Assembly (NCBI RefSeq): GCF_008831285.2
Contig: NC_045143.1
Span: forward strand, 4,659,503-4,723,502
DNA length: 64,000 nt
DNA from: Nymphaea colorata
Lineage: Eukaryota; Streptophyta; Magnoliopsida; Nymphaeales; Nymphaeaceae
Direction: 5' to 3'
The notes beneath the pieces were generated by a model, which was not told where the DNA came from, ran no database searches, and worked only from the letters and a program-made list of their open reading frames with translations. This document shows positions 49,353 to 62,421 of the stretch, in pieces. The position numbers and the translations under genes are program-made. The stretch's first letter is position 1. Every line of letters starts with the position of its first letter.

Positions 49353-49419
49353 CAATTTCTCTTCTCAAATTGTTATGCTTTATGAGAACTAAAGCACAAT
49401 GATTTGGAAGGAGAAATTG
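49353..49419 (+). other. Foldback hairpin, copy A
   Basis: Arm CAATTTCTCTTCTCAAATTG... pairs with ...GATTTGGAAGGAGAAATTG across a seven-base loop. Stem about 30 bp with a few mismatches. No coding potential. Confidence 0.6.
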
Positions 49420-50820
49420 CTTAGTCCTGCTTTTTGAACGTCTTGTTCAAAAAATATATATTATGTATATATATTTATATATTTTTTATATTTAAAATAT
49501 ATATATTTTTAATTTAATTGGGTCCAGCTTGAACTCGGGTTTTAGGTGTTAGGCCGAGCTTGGGCCTAAGTTTCAAGTGTCGAGCCGACCCGATGCCCGG
49601 GCTTACTTCTCCATAGCACATATTAATCCAGTTACAGTATTTCAGATAAGGATCCAGGTCTAAATTAATATCTAAAAATTTATTGCAATAGGTAAACTGC
49701 TTGACTATCTGCTAACAATTATTGTATGTAGTTTTATTTCGAACTATTTTTTGTAACCGGATATGAGCGCGGTTTTCCTGATGAACTTGAAACCGGCTTC
49801 CACATAGAAAATAAATTAATAGCATGACTATTGAAAAGGATCTGCATGAAAGAAACCAAATAAAAAACAGACTAATCTTAGTAAGGAAAAGAAAAGGAAA
49901 TTCCATAAACTGCGTTCATGAGCTTAACTAATGACCTATATGAAATGTTCAGTCACATTCTCAATCCTTTCAATATTTATTTTCTTAACAATAATAACCT
50001 TTAATGAAAAATCCTGTAAATATACTCATCTATTGACTTATATTCTCGTGATATATTGACAATGATTTTCATCTTCAAGAAAGTCTGGTCCTATGAATAT
50101 TATCTCTAAGTCATAAAGTTTCAAGTCCTTTTGACAATGTCGGATTTGAGAACCTTAAGATTTAAGGACCGTGAATTGAAGATCAGATAGACCTTCCCTC
50201 TCTGATCTTAAATCTGACCTTTAATAAGAAGTAAAATAAGAATCTTAAGTGTGGATCTTAGGCCTGACTAAGATCCTTAGTTTGATGAAACATGGATAAG
50301 GCATGTCACATCATACTTACATCAAACTGTGGATTTCAAATCCGAAGTAATCAAACACCCTGTCGTTTTCAGTACTCAAATTTTGGGTCGAACCTAATGT
50401 CAAGCACTCCACGATGGACAACTGAGGAAAAAAAAAAACAAAAAAAACTCTAGTTAGTCAACATTGTTTGGGCTTAGTGGGCCACTAGATCCCTTCTTTC
50501 CGCGGCACATTATATATATTGCTAGTATTATCATTTCAAAAAGAACAGTAAGGGAAGGAAGTATCAACACCAAACTAAACATAAATGCTTTCAATTATCA
50601 GCCTTGTTGATATACACCTGAATAATTTGGATGCATAAAAACCAGATCAATTCCAGATATCCCAGTGCATGGTGATCAAAAGTCTGACCTAATTAAGTCA
50701 AGCAGATTGCTACCGGGTTATGGAAAGGATAGATTTCAATATCAAAATCTTGATCTCCTAAACTAAAAATGAACGAATAACTTAACGTAAGCTATGTTTT
50801 GAAAGAGTTATAAAATCTCC

Positions 50821-52323
50821 CAACATCCATTTTGATTTAGATGGTCAATGGTAGGAAGTTATTATACTTCTGGTGGCCCCAAAGCTTGTATTTGAGAATA
50901 TTCCTTGGATCAAACTAAGGGAGCAAGGGCTAGATGTTGTATATGTCCGTTTAATATATAGATGTTCTCGTTGGTAAACTAGAACACATTTAGCATAAAA
51001 TTTTTCACGTATGCTGTTTCATGTATCAATTTTCATGCCGTCAACATATTTTTTCACCTACAAGCATATCTGAAAGAAAATAAAGGCACCATCATGAACA
51101 CTGTAATCGGAGGGTCCAAACTTTTCCTTTCATTTCGACCTAGTTATACAACATAACCTTAGTTTAATTCTTTGATAGCTTCATCAGATCGTCCGTCAAA
51201 TTACGTCAGATTCAGAAAATAGTCCATGATATCTCCAGTCATCACCAACATACTTAATTTTTAAAATTTTAGTAAGCCATGGACAGGCTCGGGCCGCTAG
51301 CCTAGGTCAGGTCACAACGTTGACCTAAGCTAGATCGGTGGCAGTGGCAGAGCCAGAGGGCCGGCAGGGGATCATATTTATGATCTCTAAATATTTTAAT
51401 TTAGCATATATAAAAATTCTAAAAAATACAATCCAACTTCTATCAATATTTTGAAAACATAGTTTGGTTCCTCCAATGAAAAAATTCCAAGCTCTGCCCT
51501 TCTTGACTCCAGGCCCATCCTCATCATGGGGCCGAGGTTAAGTCGACCAGGCGGTGATGGCTCGGTTGCAATACTGATCAGTTTCTGGCTGGCTAGCCTT
51601 CCCACAGCCAGTGGCAAAGCGTCATATAGGCCTGGTGTGTGGCAGTTGCTCACACCAGGTTCTCAATTTTCTTTCATATTAAGATTGTTTAATATTTACT
51701 TTATTATACATGTAATTGTTATGTTAACATTGTTCAATATTTAGTTTGTTATACATGTAATTGCTTCTGTGCCGACAGTTCTACTCGTAATATACAAAGT
51801 CTATGATCTGATTAGTTTAAACCTATGGGTTAGCCGAACATCATCATGATCATTTGTCTGGCGTTGGAGTTTGCGACAAGGAGACGTGCCACCTAACTCT
51901 GAACTTAGCTTGAAAAATGACGTGATGCAGTCAAATACCTTGTCTCTTCGCTCAATCTTTATTAACATTTGAAGTCGGTCGATTCAACTAATTGAGTCCC
52001 ACGGAATGGTTCAAATCAGCCGATTCAACTAAGCACTGTATCTCAGCTTCGTGGTTGAACCCAGTTTTATGATCAGGACTTTTCGCAAGATACGGTAACA
52101 ACGTGTTAATAAATTTCAGAGCCCTTTTGTGTTCAAGAGAAATCGTGAATTCCTTCTGAAGATCTTCTCTTATAAGGATCTAAAGTTTCATCTTTCCACC
52201 AGAAACCAAGGGAGAGCAGTTTGCGCCGACCACGGGGCGGACCTCCAGATTGCCTTCGGCACGTTGCCAATATTCTCCACGCCGAAGTTTTGGACTTTGG
52301 GAGCTCGATCTCTCTTCTGCCAT
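50821..52323. other. 5' flank of ENOD93 copy 1
   Basis: Bases 51050-51290 match 54335-54580 upstream of copy 2. From about 51400 onward the flank aligns with those of copies 2 and 3, sharing GACGTGCCACCTAACTCTGA, GACGTGATGCAGTCAAATA and CCAATATTCTCCACGCCGAAG. No separate gene is seen. Confidence 0.7.
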
Positions 52324-52331
52324 CATAAATA
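52324..52331 (+). promoter_or_regulatory. Altered TATA box, ENOD93 copy 1 (CATAAATA)
   Basis: It sits where copies 2 and 3 have TATAAATAGCC. Here the first T is C. The ATG is 110 bases downstream. Confidence 0.65.
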
Positions 52332-52433
52332 GCCGAGCGCCCTTCTTCTGATCACCACCATAATCTCATGGTCATTACTCACTCGTGAACTACAAGTTCC
52401 CATCTCTCTCTCTCTCTAGCTATCTCTGTATCA

Positions 52434-53359
52434 ATGGCTGTTGATCGGTCTGCAGCTAAACCAGGAAACCCTAGTACCGGCACCATTTCGTGTCCATTGG
52501 AGATGAATACTGGTTTAGGATATTACATGGACCAAAGGGTTGCCCGGGCGAGGCGCTATGCTCATGGTATATTGTCCATGCCAATTCCATGTACCATATA
52601 TGCATCGTTTGATTGATTTATTAACATTTTTCTACAAATTGCTATAATTCCTAGCTGCCTTCGCAGCTAGATCATGAGATGAAAGCTTGCCGAGTGCAGG
52701 CACAACAGTCTCAACAACTAATTCTTCGTTCTGCACCAGCAAAGAATTGGACAAACTAAGTAAATGTTGTTCTGAGAGGAGCTCTGTAGTCCATCGGTTG
52801 CTGATTTTGTTTTCCTATTTTCTCCTGTTTTTGTGATGAAGAGGGAGTGGTCGCGGGAGCTAAAGCAGCTGTCATGGCTACTGCTGCCAGTGCCATCCCT
52901 ACTGTAAGTCTGCCTCTCTCTCTCTCTCTCTCTCTCTCTTACAGAAAATGAAAATTGTTGAAACGGAAGAAGAGGACAAAGTTATGGACGGAAAGTAAGG
53001 TGCCAAGTCCGCCGATAAGTCTTGATGGACGCATGTTCACCTTCGTTTTTCTGACACTCCACCGTCGTAAATTTTTCTGTCTTTCTCCATGCAGTTGGCC
53101 AGCGTAAGAATGTTCCCTTGGGCCAGGCGCAACCTCAACCCCACGGCTCAGGCACTCATCATATCCACTGGTAACTGATCTCTCTCATTCTTATATAATA
53201 TTGCATACGTTAATGAATTTTTATATCTAATTTTCTTTGTATTGACGAGGCGGGATGTTCAATTTGGTTGCAGTGGCAGGAGCGGCATACTTCGTTGTAG
53301 CAGACAAGAAAGTGCTGGCTTCTGCAAGGAAGAACTCCTTTCGAAATGCCCAAGAATGA
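52434..53359 (+). CDS. ENOD93: Early nodulin 93-like protein, tandem copy 1
   Basis: Exons 52434-52566, 52842-52903, 53095-53170 and 53274-53359 give 118 residues with GT-AG junctions throughout. The C-terminal two thirds carry the ENOD93 (PF03386) signature: EGVVAGAKAA, AIPTLASVRMFPWARRNLNP, TAQALIISTVAG, and VADKKVLASARKNSF. Two hydrophobic segments, about residues 46-69 and 82-101, suggest a small two-span membrane protein. ENOD93 was found as a nodulation-induced gene but occurs widely in non-nodulating plants; a mitochondrial location and a link to nitrogen use have been reported, and I cannot test either here. Residues 5, 13, 16 and 55 (R, P, G, V) differ from the other copies. Its TATA box is altered. 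Poly(A) signal at 53512. Confidence 0.9.
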
Positions 53360-53511
53360 GCTCCCGCTGCTTGATCCTGTTTCCTGCCTATGTTAGAGCA
53401 TCAGTAATTTATAAAAGATCGACTTCTTCCTCTTTCCCATTGTAACTTTATTATTATGAATACTAGTCTGGAGTTGGGTAGCGCCTGTCCAGGATTGAAA
53501 TTTATGGAATT

Positions 53512-53517
53512 AATAAA
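53512..53517 (+). terminator. Poly(A) signal, ENOD93 copy 1
   Basis: AATAAA in TTAATAAAAGAACTGAATG, a context kept in all three copies. Confidence 0.55.
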
Positions 53518-53559
53518 AGAACTGAATGAAGTTCATTAGATACATGACGTTTTCATTTT

Positions 53560-54000
53560 CCGATCGACTATTGTTTCTTTAAGTTCATTCATCCCACAAA
53601 CGTGGGCAGTAAATTTATGCGTTTGAAACATCACACCTGTGTTGCAATAAAAAGAGCGAAACCTTTTGCAATAAAAAGAGCGAAACCTTACTTTGAATCT
53701 TACGCTGCCCAGAAAATGGCAGAGATCAAATCCAGTACTCTTCTATAAACCACATCGCTGAAACGCTCGTACATCTCCGGACTAGTATGCTGATTAAGAC
53801 TAAAGGTTTTCCTAATTACCGCAATTATGGCCGCACTCCAAAATTGATGGTGAATATTTAGAAGTTCCCAAAAATATTGCGACGGATTAGAACAGAGTTG
53901 ACGTAATCAAAGTTTCAAAACGACAAATTCAAAGACATTTCTGCATGATCTGAGCAATCATCCTTAATAGGTAAACATTCAACCTACAATATTAGCTCGA
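53560..54000 (+). repeat. Segmental duplication, 3' block Z, copy A
   Basis: Collinear with 63545-64000 after copy 3: shared TTCTTTAAGTTCATTCATCC, CGTGGGCAG, GCGTTTGAAACATCACAC, and GAGCAATCATCCTTAATAGG. It also has a 22-bp tandem repeat (GCAATAAAAAGAGCGAAACC) near 53645-53690. Confidence 0.8.
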
Positions 54001-54730
54001 TCTAATAATACATTTCTAGGGATTGAAATTAATGAAGTGACCATATTATGAAGTAGGATTAAAGTTTTCAGGAAGCACACAAAAAAAGCCCATATCGTCA
54101 AAGGCGATCGACATTTGCTCGGCCAGTTTGCTATACGCAATCATGTTCTTAGATGGGACAAACACGATATTGGTAAGTCTGTCCTCGACCTAAACAGACC
54201 CAATCACCGGTCACTGTCATGAACGTCATGACTCATTTCTTTGCCATTCTTCACCAACCTGACCTTGAGTGCAACTTTTGACGATGACAATCTTAAGGAA
54301 CAGATGGATCGAGTTGATCTTGGTCATCGATATGAAACATAAACATATTTGAAAAAAACGCACCATCATAAACACTGTAATCCGAACGCTCAAACTTTTC
54401 TCTTTAATTTCCACCTCATTATACAACATAACCTTAGTTTCTCCTTTAATCTTCGGTATCTTCTTTAGATCGACATTTAAATTATGCATGCAGAAAATAG
54501 TCCGTGAAACTTGGAATCATCACCAACATACTTAAATTTTAAATTTAATAAGCTATAGACAGGTTCAGACTGCTTGCCCAAGGAAAAGCGAGAGACCTCG
54601 CCACCCACTTTGGCCTCGCAGAGTGGGCCGAGTTGTCTGACCTAAATCAGCGACCTTCAATGTTAAGAACTATTTAATGAAGTTACAACCTTGAGGTCTT
54701 ACAGCCTGGTTCAATCTTTCTTAAAGGTGG
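54001..54730. other. Spacer between ENOD93 copies 1 and 2
   Basis: Bases 54335-54580 are a diverged copy of 51050-51290 (shared CACTGTAAT, ATACAACATAACCTTAGTTT, CATCACCAACATACTTAA). No gene is seen. Confidence 0.6.
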
Positions 54731-55486
54731 TGTAACATTGAAGATTGTGAGTGATCTTCAATGACTTATAAAGATAGTTATTGAATAGATGGTTGTCCTG
54801 ATTTCTAACATTTTTGAGGTTAGAGCCCAAACTGTTAGGGGGCGGGTTGAGATCCATCGAACCAGGGGCCCAAGCCTAGGAGTGAGTTTCTGATTGTTAT
54901 AGTGGTATCAGAGCCGGTTCAATATTCGGACGTGGGGTCTCACATGCATGAACGTGTGTGCCTTAAAGGGGGTGGATTGTAACACTTCAAAAATTTAGTA
55001 TTGTATTGAAGATTGTGAGGGATCTTCAAGGGCATATAAAAGGCGTTAGCCTTTTTGCAACACTTGGATCTAAGGTCCCACATGCGCGGATGCTTGTACT
55101 TTAAGGAGAGTGAACTGTAGCAGTCGAAAAATTTAATCCGGTATTGAAGATTGTGAGTGATCTTCAAAGACTTATAAATGGAGTTATTGAATAGATGGTT
55201 GTCCTAATTTCTAGTAGGTGCAAAATGAGATCCACCGAACCAGGGGCCTGAGCTCAGGCGTGGGTCTCTGATTGTTACTTTGGTATCAAAGCCAGTTCAA
55301 TATTCAGACCTAGGGTCCCACACGCGCACCACACACGCGAATGCATGTGCCTTCAGACGGGTGGATTGTAACACCCAAAAAATTTAGTGTTTCTAACCTT
55401 TTTGAGGTTGGAGCCAAAACTGATAAGAGGCAAGTTGGGATCTGCCGAACTAAGGGCCCTAACCAGGAATGGATCTTGATTGTTAC
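54731..55486 (+). mobile_element. Tandem TRIM array: four LTRs and three internal segments
   Basis: LTR-like units start at 54731, 54978 (3'-truncated), 55116 and 55367. They are separated by internal pieces with the primer-binding site TGGTATCAGAGC (degraded to TGGTATCAAAGC in the third) and the motif GGTCCCACATGCGCGGATG. They are the same family as the element at 1868-2325 but more diverged. The array lies just upstream of ENOD93 copy 2 and is absent upstream of copies 1 and 3, so it inserted after the duplication or was lost from the others. Confidence 0.8.
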
Positions 55487-56309
55487 AGGTGGAGGGGGAG
55501 TACAATTTGGCTCCTCTCTTCTTGAAAACATAGTTTGGCCAATTAAAATTGTTTCCAAGCCCCACCCACCGGTAACAAAAATTCCAAACTCCGCCTCTCT
55601 TGACTTAATGCTCATTTTCATTGCACCGAGGTTGAGTCGGCCCCCCGTGATGGCTCAGTTGCAATACTGCGCTGACCAGGTTCAGGCTGGCTGGCCTTCT
55701 CACAGTCCAAATCATTATATGTATAAGTCTAGATCGATTAGTTTAAACCTATGGGTTAGCAACACGGGGAATACTGTACATCATCTTGATCATTTCTCTA
55801 ACGCTGGAGTCTGCGATAAAGTGACGTGCCACCTAACTCTGAACATGGCATGAAGAATGACGTGATGCAGTCAAATAACTTGGGTCTTCAATCAATCTTT
55901 AGTAACATTTATAGTACGTTTAGCACAACATCGGTCTGCCATTTTAGCTTGCGAATGTCACAGTACTAACCGAGTTCACGGAGTGGTTGAAATCAGCTGG
56001 TTCAACTAAGCACTGGGTCTCAGCTTCCAGATTGAAACCAGTTTTACGATCAGGACTTTTCGCAAGACACGGTAACAACGTGATAATCAACTTCAAAGCC
56101 CTTTTTTTGTTTGAGAAAAAACGTGAACTCCTTGTAAAGGTTTTCTATCGTAAGGGTCTACAGTTGCATCTTTCTACCAGAAACCAAGGGACAGCAGTTT
56201 GCTCCGACCAGGGGGCGGACCCCTAGATTGGCGTCGGTGATCCTCGATGTTGCCAATATTCTCCACGCCGAAGTTTTGGACTCGAGCACTCCCATCTCTT
56301 TTCTGCCTT

Positions 56310-56317
56310 TATAAATA
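56310..56317 (+). promoter_or_regulatory. TATA box, ENOD93 copy 2
   Basis: TATAAATA in CTTTATAAATAGCC, 111 bases before the ATG. Confidence 0.75.
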
Positions 56318-56420
56318 GCCGAAGGCGCCCTTCTCCTGATCACCACCATATTCCCATCCTCATTGCTCGCTCGTGAACTACAAAGTTCCCATCTTTCTAT
56401 CTCTCCCTATCTTTGCATCA

Positions 56421-57435
<1,015 letters not shown>

Positions 57436-57588
57436 GCTCGCCCTGCTTGATCCTGTTTCCTGCCTATGTTAGAGCATCAGTAGTCTATGAAAGATTAACT
57501 TCTTCGTCTTTCCCATTGTATACTTTATTATTATGAATACGAGACTGTAGTTGGCTAGCGCCTGTCAAGGATTGAAATTGATGGCATT

Positions 57589-57594
57589 AATAAA
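57589..57594 (+). terminator. Poly(A) signal, ENOD93 copy 2
   Basis: AATAAA in the conserved TTAATAAAAGAACTGAATG. Confidence 0.55.
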
Positions 57595-58380
57595 AGAACT
57601 GAATGAAGTTCACAAGATACATGACGTTTTCATTTTTCGAGTGGCCTACCTTGTTCTGGTTTTGGAATCAATGCTTGGGTTAGGTAGTAAATGAGTCTAC
57701 CTTGTTCTTCTCAAGCTTGGCCAAATTCTTTGGGGAGTGGACTCTCTCGTTCAGATGTAACAACGTGAATTAGAATAACGACGGGAAAGAAGTCCACCAG
57801 GTTTTTGGTAATCCAGCGACCAACTTGGGCCCTTTGAAAGATTCATATATACATCCAACACGATTATTTTGAAGTGGCCTCAGAAACGACGCCATTCTGC
57901 TTTGACTCCGTAGCCTCTCAAGAACTGCAGATCAAATAATCATGCCATAGTTTAAAACATTTGAAAGTGATCAATCATTCCTGATATGACACCAACGTCA
58001 TCTTCTTCGTTTTTGAATAACTCTAACTTTAACTTTTCACGAAACGCGTGTGCTCTGTAAACGTTTTAGGAAAAAAATCATGAGACCCCCTGAAAAAGGT
58101 CTTCCACACAAAAGTTTCGATAATTCATGTAATAATTATTTCTTGAAAGCTATAGGCATGCTGCTGGTTTTTCTATCACCATCTTGGCTTTTGATGCTTC
58201 TAGATTGGACGAGAAGCGGCAGTCAAAAAATTCTCTCATTGACTCTTTTGACTATTAAATACTCCAAACTTTTGAAACAGTGTTTCATACAATTGGTGGG
58301 GTTGCGAACCGCTAGGATTAAGAAATTGTTGTGTTAGTCCTCATTTCATACATCCAATGCATTCATAAACCAGAACATAC

Positions 58381-58570
58381 CAATTTCGTTTTTCAAATTG
58401 TTGTGCTTTGAATCATATATGATTTAGACACTAATGCACAGCAATTTGGAAGAAAAATCACGTTTATAAACCAGAACAGAGCAATTTCTCTTTTCAAATT
58501 TTTGTGCTTTACTGTCTAAATCATATATATGATTTAGAACTAAAGCACAACAATTTGGAAGGAGAAATTG
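58381..58570 (+). other. Foldback hairpins, copy C (two tandem)
   Basis: The first spans about 58381-58459 and the second 58482-58570. In the second, the arm at 58482-58511 pairs with 58541-58570: 27 of 30 positions are Watson-Crick and two more are G-U, with a self-complementary loop (CTAAATCATATATATGATTTAG). Confidence 0.65.
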
Positions 58571-59995
58571 CTCAATTCTGCTTTGTGAACGTCTTGGATG
58601 ATTGAAATGAAGACTAACATACCAATTTTTTTATCCATTTCCTTGTAAATTAGGTAGATTTTGACTGCCGCTTTCTTTTGGGTGTACAGATAGTTAACAT
58701 GGTCGTTTCCGGGCATGGTGGCGGATTAAAGGCTGTCCATAGAGTGGGAACGAATCATATTATCAGTCGTCCTCAATCGGCCTATAAAAACCGATTTAAT
58801 GCAGCTAGCGTTCAATTAAACAGTGCCACATGTTATCTTTAGTAGCTCTGTCATTATTTTCCATTTTCAAAATTTCCCTATTTTTTCTTTTTGTATAAAT
58901 AAAATATTACTTTGTTTTGCCTATTCAAAATGATTCATTTAATCTATCAATCGCCTGAGGAGCATAATGTAGCTTATTGGCCTTAATATTAGGTTGACGA
59001 TGTATTTTGAGTTTGAATCTTGTAAGTGATACTGTTTTAAACTGCAAGTGATAGCATACGTGCCACTCGAATTGAAAGATGTACCATAGAACCACCCAGA
59101 TCCCAAGTTGAGGGTGGGAGAAGATGGGAAGGGAAGAGTTGGCTTGGCCTCTCATGAACTGCCAGTCTATCTGCTCAATCTTACCTTCCACAAACCCTGT
59201 TAATCATATATATTGAATCCAATAAGATCAACCTTCATGTGACTGCCACATAGCAAAAATTAATCCAGTTATAGTATTCCAGATAAGGATCCAAGTCCAG
59301 GTCTAGATGAAGATATAAAAATTTCTTGCAATAAGAACATTAAACTGCTTTACTATCTGATAACAATTAGTGTAAGTAGGTTTATTTTTAACTATACTTT
59401 GTAACCGGATATGGGCATGGTTTTCCCCATATAGATCCAAGAACTTGAAACAGGCTTCCCCATAGAAAATAAATTAATTGCATGACTACTGAAAGGGTTC
59501 TGCATGAAAGAAACCAATAGAAAACAACCTAATTTTAGTAAGAACATAAAAGAAAATTCCACAAACAATTTCTTCTTATCATGTGCTTAATTAAGTTTGG
59601 GGCTTGGATGCTATATAAATAATTTCAGTTAGTTTATTCCAAGTTGGATAAGAAAAACCCTGATTGGGTGTTGATTCTATGGTTAGTCATAAAATATGCA
59701 TAATATGTGTCTTTCTCTCTTGGACGGACTATGTTCAGATAAGCTATATGGTCACCAAATTTCATAGCATGTCTGTTTATCATTTTAACCAAGATCAGAG
59801 CCATATAGCTGTAATCTACATGATTAATTTCTTTTATAGGTCAACTTGGTGACAATGTTATTCAAGGACCAATAAATTAAAACATTGCAGTAAATAGAAA
59901 AACAGATGATCCAGCAGCTTCTGAATCAGATCTTCGTTTTTCATCTTTCAGTTCTTCAGAATAATGTTGTAACTGGATTTTCAATTTGGTTGCAG

Positions 59996-60088
59996 TGGCG
60001 AGAGCTGCATATATACCTGGTTGTAGCAGACAAGACGGTGCTGGCTTCTGCGAGGAACAACTCCTTTAAGCATGAACAAGAATATTGA
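59996..60088 (+). pseudogene. ENOD93 exon-4 relic
   Basis: After GGTTGCAG comes a copy of the last ENOD93 exon. Four extra bases within GCATATATACCTGGTTG break the frame near its start. The remaining part reads VVADKTVLASARNNSFKHEQEY and stops. Exons 1-3 are not seen nearby. The residues differ from the three intact copies (T for K, N for K, KHEQEY for RNAQE), so it comes from a more diverged family member. Confidence 0.85.
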
Positions 60089-61275
60089 GTGTCCCACTGT
60101 GATACAGACCTTGTACCTACCATACACCTTGACGTACCCTACTATATGGGGATCTAATTATATATTTCTCGCACTGTACACTTAATTCATAATATAAATT
60201 GGCCTTTAGCTGCAATCTGTTACATGTATGGATGCTTATGAGATCCCATATAAGAACTTTTTCATCTTTGAAGCATCAAATCCTTCAACCTTTTAGAATT
60301 TCATCTTTGAATTTATTACCTAAAAAACTGCGTTCATGGAGCTTAACTAATCATCTCTATGAAATATTCAGTCACATTCACAATCAATTAAATATTTTAT
60401 TTTATTAGCAATAATAACCATTAATGAAAAACCCAGCATATATACTCATCTATTGGACCATATTCTCGGGATATATTGACAATGATTTCTTCATCAAGAA
60501 ATTAGTGTTTGGTCCTATGAATTGGAATCTCTAAGCCATATGGTTTCAAGTCCTTTGAACTCCAGTCTTCATAAAAGTTTAGACATTCGAGAAAAGGAAT
60601 TAAGGGGCTGTTTGACATTCATAACAGTTTGTTACTGTCCAATAATTCTGCCCTAAAACTTAGAGTTGATTCAAGAAACATTATTATATTATAGGGTTTC
60701 ATGAATCTGCCCCAATTCTTGAGCAGTTTCATTGGACAGTAACAATTTGTTTCTAGTTTCAGATGACCTTTTAGAGTTCTTATCATATTAACTTAGGGTC
60801 TAATCTAATGCCAAGCAACCCACAATGGACAAGTGAGGAAAGAAAAAGTTTGTTCAGTTAGTCAACATTGTTAATTAGGCATAGTGGGGCCGGGCCACTA
60901 GACCCCTTTTTTCAACGGCACATATTGCCAGTAAAATTTCAAAAGGAACAGAAATTGAAGGGAGTATTCAACCAAAATAAACAGTAATGCTTTCAATTAT
61001 CGGCCTTGTTATTAAAATTGAATAATTGAGTTGCATAGAGATCAGATTTGAGATGGTAAAATATTTAGCAATTCCAGATATCCCAGTGGGCAAACAAAAG
61101 TCAGTGACATCCAACTGTTCTTATTAATTGAAAGTTTTGTTAGTGACCTATGTCAAGCAGATTTCTACAGGTCAGGTTATGGAAAGGACATATTTTAATA
61201 CCAAATTCTTGATATCCTAAACTAAAAATGAAGGAATAACTTAATGTGAACTATGTTTTGAAAGAGTTCTAAAGG

Positions 61276-62316
61276 GAGTGGGACTGTACTTGCAAGTTGA
61301 AGCACATGGAGATCTCAACACTTGCTACCGATGTAACTTTAAAGGACACAGGAAGACTTTTCCTGATCGGACGGACCCAACGTGAAGCCTAAGCCCAGGC
61401 TCAACTGTAAAATTGAAGGGCTCCAGCAGCCAGAAGGCAGTGGGCGATACTTTGGCTAATAACCACTGCCTATTCAGTAAATACCAGCTAAGTGCTAAAG
61501 TAGAGCACGTTTAGATTAAGACTCACATGTGCTGAAGTTTCACGTTTAAAAAATACAATTTGGTTTCTACCAAAATTTTGAAATTATAATTCTATCTCTC
61601 CAACAAAAAATTTCAAGATTCAGCCAGGTTGACTCAGTGCCCATTTCCATCATGCCGAGCAAACTGTGAGGGCTCAGTTGCTGACCAAGTTCTGGCTGGC
61701 TGGCCCTCCCACAGCCCTATTCTTAATGTATAAAAACTACGATCGATTAGCTTAAACCTGTGGGTTGGCAACAGGGGGAACGCTGAACATCATGATCATT
61801 TTGAGTTTGCGACAAGGTGACCGGCCACCTAACTCTGAACGTAGCTTGAAAAATGACGTGATACAGTCAAATACCATGGGTTTTCGCTCAATCTTTAGAA
61901 ACATTTATAGTACGTTTAGCACAACATTGATCTGCCAGTTTAGCTTGTGAATGTGAAAGTACTCACAGAGTCCACAGAGTGGTTGAAATCCGCTATTCAA
62001 CTCAGCAATGAGTCTCAGATTCCTGGTTGAACACAGTTTTATGATAGAGGACTTTCGCAAGACACTGTAACAACGTGATGATGAACGCTAGGGCCCTCTT
62101 TTTGACCGAGAGAAATCGTGAATTCCTTTCAAAGATTTTCTGTCCTAAGGATCTAAGGTCGCATCTTTCTACTGGAGGGAGAAAGCGGAAACCAAGGACG
62201 AGCAGTTTTGTGCCGACCAGGGGGCGGACCCCCAGATTGTCTTCGGCACTCTTCGACGTTGCCAATATTCTCCACGCCGAAGTATTGGACCCTGGCACTC
62301 GATCTCCTTTTGCCAT
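61276..62316. other. 5' flank of ENOD93 copy 3
   Basis: From about 61540 it is collinear with the 5' flanks of copies 1 and 2. Bases 61276-61540 are unique spacer. Confidence 0.65.
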
Positions 62317-62324
62317 TATAAATA
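62317..62324 (+). promoter_or_regulatory. TATA box, ENOD93 copy 3
   Basis: TATAAATA in CATTATAAATAGCC, 105 bases before the ATG. Confidence 0.75.
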
Positions 62325-62421
62325 GCCAAAGGCGTCCTTCCCCTGATCACCACCATATTCTCACCCTCATTGCTCACTTGTGAACTACAAGTTTCATCTC
62401 CCTCTCTTTATCTCTGTATCA

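Larger units (their letters stand above)
48400..50820 (+). repeat. Segmental duplication, non-coding block X, copy A
   Basis: It is collinear with 57655-61275. Shared landmarks in order include CTTGGCCAAATTCTTTGG, GGACGAGAAGCGGCAG, a foldback hairpin, CAGATAAGGATCCA, GTAACCGGATATG, AATGCTTTCAATTATC and TTCCAGATATCCCAGTG. The two copies differ by many substitutions and several indels, including the AT microsatellite at 48834 (only here) and about 760 bp present only in the other copy. Confidence 0.85.
57655..61275 (+). repeat. Segmental duplication, non-coding block X, copy C
   Basis: It is the paralog of 48400-50820. It differs by a tandem doubling of the foldback hairpin (58381-58570) and by about 760 extra bases (about 59570-60328) that hold the ENOD93 exon-4 relic. 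No intact gene lies here. Confidence 0.85.
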
